A DNA stretch of 46,473 nt from Bacteroidota bacterium (GTDB lineage Bacteria > Bacteroidota > Rhodothermia > Balneolales > HLUCCA01). Location of the stretch: assembly GCA_020832235.1 (NCBI GenBank), contig JAFIEZ010000002.1:1-46473 (forward strand), in the 5' to 3' direction. Numbering within the stretch: the stretch's first letter is position 1; every line of letters begins with the position of its first letter. The position numbers were made by a program, and so were the translations under genes. Shown piece after piece: positions 35,764 to 44,000 of the stretch. The notes below the pieces were generated by a model that had not been told where the DNA came from, did no database searches, and saw only the letters and a list, made by a program, of their open reading frames with translations.

Positions 35764-36531
35764 ATGAACCTACAAAACTTCATGTTTCCGGTTACCGAGC
35801 GCCAGGTAGCTGTGAACGATTTACATCATAACGGCGCGCGATGGAAGGATAATCAAACCTTCCTTGCATCCCCGTACAAAGCCATCGTACGTGAAGACAC
35901 CAACGAGGTGATCTCCATCGTTCGCGACACCTACCAACTGGTCCGCAACGAAGAACTAATCCGCTCCCTTCTGAATCAGCTGGTCGGACTAAGTACATCC
36001 TTTCGACTCGACCCTTCGCATTCCTTCGTTCAAAACGAGCGCATGCGACTGCAAATCACCTTCCCAGAGCTACGCATGCAGGACTCCGAAAGCGACATCG
36101 CTTTAAGCTTGTTCCTGCACAACTCCTACGACCAGAGCGAGGGCGTACGCATGTACTTCGGTGCTATTCGAAGCATCTGCTCCAATGGCATGATTTTCGG
36201 GGATGTCATGGCCAAAATGTACCATCGACACACCCGTGGATTCGAGCTGAGTCAGCTCAGTGAGAAGCTGGATGAGGCCATCGAAACCTTCCCGGTCATC
36301 AACCACCGTATCCGTCAGCTTGAACGCACTCCCGTGGACGCTGAGCTGGTCGATCGTGTGGAGAAGCACATCTCCAAGCGTCTGGCACAACAGGTCATCG
36401 AGGAGCAAGAGCTGGACTCCATCAGCCAGTGGAAGCTTTTCAACAAACTCACCTACTTCGGGTCGCACGATCTGGAGCAACACAAACGGGCGCGTTACCA
36501 ACAGCAAATCGCCAAGGTGTTCGCCCTTTAA
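35764..36531 (+). CDS. DUF932 (phage/plasmid-like TIGR03299) protein
   Basis: 255 residues. It shows the family pattern: substrate-like YKAIVREDTNEVISIVRDTY near residue 40, FRLDPSHSFVQNERMRLQIT, SLFLHNSYDQSEGVRMYFGA and an ICSNGMIFG segment. DUF932 proteins are common on phages, plasmids and ICEs next to single-strand-annealing or exonuclease genes; the molecular role is not established. Cytoplasmic. First gene of a four-gene rightward set (DUF932, small ORF, YqaJ-type nuclease, DUF669-like). Confidence 0.85.
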   Translation: MNLQNFMFPVTERQVAVNDLHHNGARWKDNQTFLASPYKAIVREDTNEVISIVRDTYQLVRNEELIRSLLNQLVGLSTSFRLDPSHSFVQNERMRLQITFPELRMQDSESDIALSLFLHNSYDQSEGVRMYFGAIRSICSNGMIFGDVMAKMYHRHTRGFELSQLSEKLDEAIETFPVINHRIRQLERTPVDAELVDRVEKHISKRLAQQVIEEQELDSISQWKLFNKLTYFGSHDLEQHKRARYQQQIAKVFAL

Positions 36532-36560
36532 CCCTAAACCCGTTCGGAGGAGACGATGCA

Positions 36561-36737
36561 ATGGGCGATCCAATGCAACGACAGCGAGGTGAGATTTTCT
36601 TCCTGAGAGCCATTATAGAGCTGACAGGAGAGCTGGTCAAAGAGCTCTTGAAGCTCCTGCTCAAGGATAAAATCCCACCGCAACCAGAGCAAAAACACGA
36701 ACCCAACACAGAGGCTGCCACTAGGCGGCCTTTTTAA
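36561..36737 (+). CDS. Small basic helical protein in the recombination module
   Basis: 58 residues, start MGDPMQRQRGEIFFLR. GGAGG ends 10 bases before the ATG, the gene stops 17 bases before the next start, and direction and spacing fit the operon. The sequence forms one amphipathic helix (ELTGELVKELLKLLLKDKIP) and a polar tail rich in Pro, Gln and Glu. Family unknown. It may be an accessory of the nuclease gene that follows. Confidence 0.6.
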   Translation: MGDPMQRQRGEIFFLRAIIELTGELVKELLKLLLKDKIPPQPEQKHEPNTEAATRRPF

Positions 36738-36754
36738 TTTAACGGAGGCATACT

Positions 36755-37702
36755 ATGGCAACAGCCGTAAAATACCTGGATAACATCCCCACAAAAAAGT
36801 GGGTAGCTGACCGCAAAGCCAGCCTAGGAGGCTCGGAGGTCGCCGCCGCACTCGGACGCTCCGAGTACACGACCCCGCTGCGCTTATGGATGATCAAGAA
36901 AGGGCTTATAGAGCCCATGAAGGGCAACGCGGTAACCGAGTTCGGACACGTATTCGAACCGGTCATGGCCGAGAAGTTTACCAAGCTGACCGGACTCAGA
37001 ACCCGGAATGCTCCCAAAACCTACGCCCACAGCCAGTACCCCTTCCTGCGTGGAAACATCGACCGGCAGATTATCGCCAGTGATAACCATCCCGGAACGG
37101 GCTTGCTGGAGCTGAAGACAACCACCTCCAACCGCCTGAAAAACCTGAGCGGACCCTATCCGCTGGAGTGGAAGTATCAGATACAGTTTTATCTGGCCCT
37201 TACCGGCTACGAGTACGCCTATCTGTTCATCTACGAGCGTGACAGCGCCGAGTACCACAAGCCTATCATCATCTTTCGTGATGACCGGTTCATCGCCGAG
37301 ATGATCAGCGAAGTGGCAAAGTGGTGGAATAAGCACATCGTTGGAGGAGTTCGACCTGATCCGGTAAACGGCGAGGACAGAATCATCCTGTTCCCGGAGT
37401 CCAAGGGTGATGTGGTCGTGGAGGCTACCCCAAAGGCCTACGGCTACTACACCGAGCTACTGGATATTCGCCAGCGGATGGAGCGTCTTGAAGCGCTGGA
37501 GGACCATTACAAAAACCTGCTCAAGGATCACCTGAAGGAGGCTGAGCGAATGGTAGCCGGTGGAAGGACGCTGGTAAGCTGGAAGAGCAGCACCTCTACC
37601 CGACTGGACACGACGCGGCTCAAAGCAGACCATCCCGATCTGTATCAACAGTACGGTGTGGAGTCCAGCAGCAGACGTTTTCTACTCACCAAACCCAAAT
37701 AG
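36755..37702 (+). CDS. YqaJ-type viral recombinase / lambda-exonuclease-like nuclease
   Basis: 315 residues. PD-(D/E)XK nuclease of the YqaJ family: SLGGSEVAAALGRSEYTTPL at the start of the domain, then FGHVFEPVMAEKF, the catalytic Asp in RGNIDRQII and the E-x-K pair in GLLELKTTT, followed by WKYQIQFYLALTGYEYAYLF (conserved Gln). C-terminal ~90 residues form a helical region with MERLEALEDHYKNLLKDHLK. It is expected to resect double-stranded DNA ends for phage-type recombination. GGAGG lies just ahead of the ATG. Ten bases separate it from the next gene. Confidence 0.9.
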   Translation: MATAVKYLDNIPTKKWVADRKASLGGSEVAAALGRSEYTTPLRLWMIKKGLIEPMKGNAVTEFGHVFEPVMAEKFTKLTGLRTRNAPKTYAHSQYPFLRGNIDRQIIASDNHPGTGLLELKTTTSNRLKNLSGPYPLEWKYQIQFYLALTGYEYAYLFIYERDSAEYHKPIIIFRDDRFIAEMISEVAKWWNKHIVGGVRPDPVNGEDRIILFPESKGDVVVEATPKAYGYYTELLDIRQRMERLEALEDHYKNLLKDHLKEAERMVAGGRTLVSWKSSTSTRLDTTRLKADHPDLYQQYGVESSSRRFLLTKPK

Positions 37703-37711
37703 GAGGCCACA

Positions 37712-38221
37712 ATGCCACTTATCATTCAAGAAGATCCGAATAAATATCCCCTGCCACCAGAAGGCCTGCACAAAGCCGTTTGTGTGGATGTGGTAGACTT
37801 AGGAGAGCTGGACACGAAGTTTGGGTCCAAGCACAAGCTGTCCATCATCTTCGAGCTGGAAGAGGAAGATGAAGAAGGTCGGCGGTTTATCGTAGGCAAA
37901 CGCTACACGTGGAGTCTAAACGAGAAGTCCAACCTGAGAAAAGATCTGGAGCGATGGATCGGTCGGAAGTATCGCTCCGAGGAGCTACTAGCCGGCATTG
38001 ACCTGGAAGAGATGCTCGGACTCAACGCTACCCTGTTCATCGCGCATAACGCTGGAGAAGAACGCACCTATGCCAACATAGAAACGATTCTACCGGCGAA
38101 TGGCAAAGGCGCAGATAAGTACGGTCTGAAGCCGAGCAGTCAATACACCCGTGTAATTGACCGAGAGGGCTACAAAGAGCCATCCGAATACGCTGCATCC
38201 GTCAACGGCGCTGCGGTGTGA
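37712..38221 (+). CDS. DUF669-like phage protein
   Basis: 169 residues. The pattern (LHKAVCVDVVDLGEL, KHKLSIIFELEEED, GKRYTWSLNEKSNLRKDLER, LNATLFIAHN) is that of DUF669-type proteins, which accompany phage recombination or replication genes and may bind single-stranded DNA. It is preceded by AGGAGG and starts 10 bases after the YqaJ gene, closing the module; a terminator follows 7 bases after the stop. Confidence 0.75.
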   Translation: MPLIIQEDPNKYPLPPEGLHKAVCVDVVDLGELDTKFGSKHKLSIIFELEEEDEEGRRFIVGKRYTWSLNEKSNLRKDLERWIGRKYRSEELLAGIDLEEMLGLNATLFIAHNAGEERTYANIETILPANGKGADKYGLKPSSQYTRVIDREGYKEPSEYAASVNGAAV

Positions 38222-38227
38222 CGGCCA

Positions 38228-38257
38228 AAGTACGCTCCCGACCGGGCGTGCTTTTTT
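38228..38257 (+). terminator. Intrinsic terminator of the recombination module
   Basis: AAGTACGC pairs with GCGTGCTT (one G-T pair) and runs into a T tract. The remaining bases to 38497 hold no recognisable feature. Confidence 0.8.
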
Positions 38258-38497
38258 AGGTTGGGATGTGGAGTGGTTGAACAGGTTTAAATATTCACAT
38301 TATGTGATTATTTAGGTTCGATTAGGTACCCAAGGCGTTACAGTTGAAGGCTGATGGAAGCAAAATAACGCTGGTATTTAAGTTGCATATCAAGAACTTA
38401 TTGAGCAACTTGCACCTCAATATCTTGTTGTATAGGGGGAAAACTCTTCGTCCAATAAACTTAAGAAGTTCGAGTTAACAGTAATTCAAGAGTCATC

Positions 38498-39643
38498 GTG
38501 AACGAAACAATATTTCATTTAGACAATAGCGGAAAACTCTCAGAGTTGAACGAAGAAAACTACATTTCAGAAGATCTTCTTCAACAGCTTTTGGCTGATT
38601 ATCCGAACTTAATTTCGGGTGCACAGATCAATAGTCTACGACCAAGAAGATGGTTACTAATTTCAAGAGAGTTTCGAGTTCCTGACGATAAAGACGCGAG
38701 TGGTCGTTGGAGTTTGGACCACTTATTCATTGACCAAGACGGCATACCAACTTTGGTGGAAGTAAAACGCAGTACCGATACAAGAATAAGAAGAGAAGTT
38801 ATTGGTCAAATCCTCGATTATGCTGCGAACGCTGTTACATATTGGACGATTGAAGAAATAAAGCATCGTTTTGAAGATCAATGTAATTCCCTAAATAAGG
38901 ATAACCTCGAAGCATTAGAGGAATTTCTTCAAAAGGAAAATGAACCTGAGAATTTTTGGGAGTTAACGAAAACTAACTTAAAAGCTGGAAAAATCAGAAT
39001 GCTAATCATTGCCGACAGCATTCCAAAAGAACTACAACGAATTATTGAGTTCTTAAATGAGCAAATGACACCAGCCGAAATTTTAGGCCTAGAAATCAAA
39101 CAATTTGTAGGTCAAGACAATGTGAAAACACTTGTTCCGAGAGTAATCGGTCAAACAGCAACTGCTGATAAAACGAAGGGTGTCAATAAAGGAAAAGAAA
39201 ACAGTTGGAACGAAGAAACCTTTTTCGCCGAACTAACAGCACAGCGTGGAGTTGCTGAAACTGAGGTAGTCAGAAAACTTTTAAATTGGATAAAACCGCA
39301 AACAACTCGGATTTGGTTTGGTGCAGGAAAACGAGGTTCTATGGTACCAGTTTTCTCACATTTAAGAGTAGATCATTATCCATTTGCTTTATGGACAACA
39401 GGTGCAGTTGAAATCTATTTTCAGTGGTATAAACACAGGCTCCCATTTGAAAGTGAGCAAAAAAGACTGGAGTTGTTAGACAAGCTCAATCAAATTAATG
39501 GCGTTAGCATTCCAGTAGACAAAATTGATAAACGTCCTAGTATTCCATTAAACTTACTTGTTGATGAGAAGGAGTATCAGAAGTTTTTAGACATCTATAA
39601 ATGGTTTATAGGGGAAGTAAAGGTTTCTAAACCCACTATATAA
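38498..39643 (+). CDS. PD-(D/E)XK-type nuclease-like protein of unknown role
   Basis: 381 residues, GTG start (no better in-frame start). The N-terminal ~130 residues carry a nuclease signature: Asp in SLDHLFIDQDG and E-x-K in TLVEVKRS, then the QILDYAANAVTYW helix with a conserved Gln, like DUF91/NucS-type and other restriction-like folds. The rest (about 230-375) has a winged/beta region with FSHLRVDHYPFALWTTGAVE. The gene is visibly more A/T-rich than the phage module to its left, suggesting separate acquisition. It stands alone behind a terminator. A defence role is possible from fold and location but not shown. Confidence 0.75.
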   Translation: MNETIFHLDNSGKLSELNEENYISEDLLQQLLADYPNLISGAQINSLRPRRWLLISREFRVPDDKDASGRWSLDHLFIDQDGIPTLVEVKRSTDTRIRREVIGQILDYAANAVTYWTIEEIKHRFEDQCNSLNKDNLEALEEFLQKENEPENFWELTKTNLKAGKIRMLIIADSIPKELQRIIEFLNEQMTPAEILGLEIKQFVGQDNVKTLVPRVIGQTATADKTKGVNKGKENSWNEETFFAELTAQRGVAETEVVRKLLNWIKPQTTRIWFGAGKRGSMVPVFSHLRVDHYPFALWTTGAVEIYFQWYKHRLPFESEQKRLELLDKLNQINGVSIPVDKIDKRPSIPLNLLVDEKEYQKFLDIYKWFIGEVKVSKPTI

Positions 39644-39906
39644 CATCTTTCAAAGAGGATAAAATCAACAGGGCAAACGAATGCCTGTCCGTAGATTGTA
39701 ACGGATGTATTCAAGGTTGTTAGTAGTATCGTCAACGAACTTCCGGCGGTCTGTTTGTGATCTTCATGTAACGCTACTGGCGTCTAAACATCTTTGCGGG
39801 CTTGGCGGTATACCATGTCAACTGCCTACGGAAGCATTCACCTGTATCATAAAGGAATTTCGATTAACTTAGGCTCAATCAAATCCAACGAATTAAGTAA
39901 ACAAAC
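39644..39906. other. Intergenic region ahead of the hsdM::glnS chimera
   Basis: No gene. It would be the native 5' flank of the island's hsdM, since coding for HsdM begins at 39907. A TAACGCTACTGGCGTCT segment resembles AACGCTAACGGCGTCT near 27410, maybe a dispersed short repeat. Confidence 0.35.
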
Positions 39907-40824
39907 ATGACAAGCACCCAACAGCGCGCCGAACTACAACGCCGAATCTGGCAAATTGCCAATGACGTTCGCGGTGCGGTAGACGGATGGGATGATCCAC
40001 GGATGCCAACCATTTCCGGACTTCGCCGACGAGGCTACACACCCAAATCCATACAAGAGTTTTGTGCCCGTATCGGTGTTGCGAAACGCGATAACTTGAT
40101 CGACGTATCATTGCTGGAATTCTGCGCCCGCGAGGATCTCAATAAAATCGCCCTCCGTCGCATGGTGGTGTTCGATCCCGTTAAACTGGTGATCACAAAC
40201 TGGCCGGAAGGCAAGGTCGAAATGCTCGAAAGTGAGAATAATCCGGAGGATGCATCCACCGGTGAGCGCTCAGTTGCATTCAACGGCACGATATATATAG
40301 AGCGGGATGATTTCATGGAAGACGCTCCGAAGAAGTACTTCCGCCTGTCGCCGGGTGCCAGTGTACGACTTAAAAGCGCCTACATCATTACTTGTGAGGA
40401 TGTAGTAAAAGATGCATCCGGCACCGTTACCGAAATCCGTTGTATGTACCATCCCGATTCACGGTCGGGCAGCGATACCTCTGGTATCAAGGCTAAAGGA
40501 ACACTCCACTGGGTGAGCACGGAGCATGCCGTTGAGGTAGAAGTACGCGATTACGATCGCCTTTTCCGGGTTGAAAATCCGGCTGAGGAAGAGGGTGATT
40601 TCCTGGACTATGTAAATCCGGATAGTTTAACGGTTATTGCGAAAGCGTATGCTGAACCGGCGCTGATTGATGATGCTGTTGAAGCCGCATCATCAGGCGT
40701 TCTACCACACTACCAATTTATGCGCAAAGGCTATTACTATGCCGACAAGTCTTCCACCCCAGAGAAGCTTGTATTTAACCAGACGGTTGGACTTCGCGAC
40801 ACCTGGGCGAAGTTGAATAAATAG
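39907..40824 (+). pseudogene. In-frame chimera: HsdM N-terminus joined to GlnRS C-terminal half
   Basis: 305 residues, one open frame. Residues 1 to ~29 (MTSTQQRAELQRRIWQIAND, then VRGAVDGWD) match the start of type I restriction HsdM subunits (EcoR124I type), which continue FKQYVLG. From WDDPRMPTISGLRRRGYTP to TVGLRDTWAKLNK the protein is instead glutaminyl-tRNA synthetase, C-terminal part: the end of the catalytic region and the two anticodon-binding beta barrels (KIALRRMVVFDPVKLV, LRDTWAK). The GlnRS Rossmann half with HIGH and KMSKS-type motifs is absent, so it cannot charge tRNA. The junction falls in VDGWD, which both families share. It looks like a deletion fusing hsdM to glnS, or an assembly join. 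Confidence 0.85.
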
Positions 40825-40835
40825 TATTTCAGATA

Positions 40836-40859
40836 ATGCCCGGTTTTTTAACCGGGCAT
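40836..40859 (+). terminator. Hairpin after the glnS 3' end
   Basis: Perfect 10-bp stem ATGCCCGGTT/AACCGGGCAT with a TTTT loop, 12 bases after the stop. There is no U tract right after it, so it could be a weak terminator or RNA-stabilising hairpin; it probably belonged to the original glnS gene. Confidence 0.6.
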
Positions 40860-41092
40860 GTCGCTCTTCTTATATATAGTGCGCTAAATAAGGTATGCGG
40901 GAATACATGTGTATTTACCGCTTTTCAACACGTCGCTAAACCCTTAATACAGAATCTGCTGTAAAACTTGTCGAATTCTCTGAATTTCAACGGCTAGAAC
41001 GTCTACACTTCTGCCTGAATCTGACAAACGGTCACTCCTTTGTGACTGTCATTACTCCAACTGCAGCAAATCATTCTGAAATACCACCTGCT

Positions 41093-44000
41093 ATGTGCAC
41101 AACCTTACGATTACAATTACTGGCGTTATCATTAATAAGCATATTATTTATAGATTATAATCTTTTATATGCACAAAATTCATCCGCTGAATCACTGTTT
41201 CAGCTTGGCGCAGACGCCCCCATAGTTGCCATGATTGAAGATGAACAGGGCAATCTGTACTTCGGCGGGCAATTTGCTGAACTAGGTGGACAGACCGGAC
41301 GAGTTGTGATGTACGACGGCGAGAATTTCCATAGCCTGGGATTTCCCGATAGAACAACAACCTCCCCACGAACCACTTCGGTTAATGCACTCGCCATACG
41401 TGGTGATTACCTGTACGCTGGTGGATTCTTCAACGTCATTGAACACAACGGCGAAACCATTCCAGCCCGAAACCTGGCAAAGTATCATATTCCAACAAAT
41501 ACATGGACGGAAGCCGGTGGAGGTGTGAACGATATGGTATCTACCATAGTACTAGACGGCAACAATCTATACGTAGGCGGTGCATTTACATTTGCATATG
41601 GAGAAGTTGCGAATATCACTCTGAATCGTATTGGAATCCTAAGTTCAAACGATAACTGGAGCCAAATTAAAGTGGGTACAACAGACCATGAATTCATTGG
41701 CTTCGCTGAAGGTGGAGTTTCGGTAGTTTATCGTGACCCATTAACAGACAATCTCTATTTTGGAGGTTCTTTCGAACGAGTCAGGATGTTCGATTCCGAT
41801 TTTGAGCAATTCGACGGCTACCGTTCAAGAAATGCTGGTGGAATTGTTCGCTGGACTGGCAGTGCTTTTCAGCTTGTTGGAGGTGGATTGCATCGGCAGT
41901 TGGCATCAAGCATTGTTAATGGCGTTGTGAGAGGTATACACAGAGATCCCTATGGATCAGGTCTTTACGTTACCGGTAGTTTTGGGATTGCATACAACAG
42001 CGAACGTACTGAAAACGCACTGTCATCCCATAATCCTGATATACATCCTCCGAGCAGTGGTATAGCTGTATGGTCTGGCGGATCATGGAGTGGAGAAATG
42101 GCCGTAGAATCGGGCAGAGGTGGCGGAGGAAGCGTAACACACGGTGTGCACTTCACCGAAGACCGTATCTATCTTTATGGGAGTTTTAACAATTTTGTTC
42201 AGCCTCCTGCAAACAACGTTACATCATCTCAGCGTGCCGGTGGCATGATTGCATGGGATCGCTCAGCAGGCCGATATCTTATAGAGAATGGAGAAAGCTC
42301 CATCGGGTACGCGATGGGTGAAAATCTGGGTGCAACCAATGCTCCGATACGCGTTGCATTACAACGTGACGATGGATTGTATCTGGCGGGAGATAATGTA
42401 CGCCAACGACAGCCAGATGGCCAAATTGTACGTGCCAATCGCCTGATGCGATACGATGGTGAGAGCTACTGGCAAGTAGGTAACGGTACAGATGGCACGG
42501 TTATGGATATCGTTCGGGAGCTTTCCAATGGCGACATCCTATTAGGCGGGAATTTTGAACGCATTTACAACAGCGATAATACCAACTATGAAACGCCGTT
42601 AGTGGCCAGGTATAATACAGAAACAAATAAATTAAGTCCTATTGGCGGGGGAATTTCGAGGGCTGGTCTTACCAATGCAAGGGTATATACTGCCATTGAA
42701 GATACCCTCAGCGGCGACATTTACATAGGTGGCAGCTTTTTGACCGGCATTAATTCGGATGGATCAGAGGTTCAGTCCAGAAGCCTGTTACGATGGAGTG
42801 ATGGTGCCTGGCATGCTGTTGGCAATGGATTCGCCGGTCCAAGTACGGGTTCGTATTCCAGTAAAGTTAGAGCGCTGAAAATCATCGATGGATACCTGTA
42901 TATAGGCGGTTATTTCAGCAATATTCCCGACCGTGATCCCAATCAATATTCGATAGGCCGGTTAAACCTCGAAACACAAGAGTTTTCTCCCATCCCGATA
43001 CCCGATGATCTCACACTAACCAACAGGCTGGTAGTCGACTTCGAAGCAACCGATGAGCATATCTACGTTATGATGGAGTCACGTTTTAATGCGCCATCCT
43101 TTAATGGATCTATATTCAGAATCCATCGCGAAACGGATGAAATAGATCGTTATAACCGGCGCTTCATGGGCGACAGAAGTCATCAAAGCATACAGGCATT
43201 GGGTGACTTCCTGCTAGTTTCTGGTCGATTCAGCACATATCAGACATTGGATGACGATGGCAATATACTCGAACAACTACCTACCGGTTCAAGTTCTTTG
43301 GTGTTTCACCCGGAAACGGATACCTGGTGGCCGGTCGAAAACTGGCCTGAGGACACAAATTTAAACCAGTTTTACTTCTCGAATCAGGCGTTAGTTTATG
43401 AAAACAGTCTGTATTTCATAGCCAATTCAAACGTACCCGGCAAATTGCTGCAGCGCAAAGACCTGGGTACTGGAGAATGGTCTGTTCCCGATGAAAACCT
43501 GTTTGCAAACTATCTGGTTGGCAGCTCTTTTGTAGGTTCTCAGCATATTGAAGTAATTGGCGACAGGTTATGGGTTGGTGGATCATTCACCGTGCCGAGC
43601 AAAAATGTAACCAACGTCCCCCTGGATGCAGGTACTCCGGCACCGCACCTCATGTTCACACCTCCATCAGACGAATTCAACATCAGCAGCGGTTCCATCG
43701 ATACCCTCACACTTGCCTTTGCCAACATTGGCAGCGAGTCCTTGAACTGGAGCATATCAGCCGGCGGACAAAACATCCCCGAAAGCTTGATTCGCTTTTC
43801 TGCAACGCAGGTACACACAGCTGAAAAAAGCATTGCGAATAATGATGCGTTTACAGCCGGCGCCGAAGCTGACGGCATTATTGCGCCTCGTCGCTATGGC
43901 ACCATTACGGTAATCATAGATGCGTCGGAAGTACCTACAAGCCTGAATGAAGTTGAAATCACCATCACCACTAACGATGCCCGTTATAGCGAAATCACCA

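Noticed and set aside
39907-40824. Functional glutaminyl-tRNA synthetase
   Set aside because: The catalytic Rossmann half with the HIGH and KMSKS-type motifs is missing and the N-terminus is HsdM-like.
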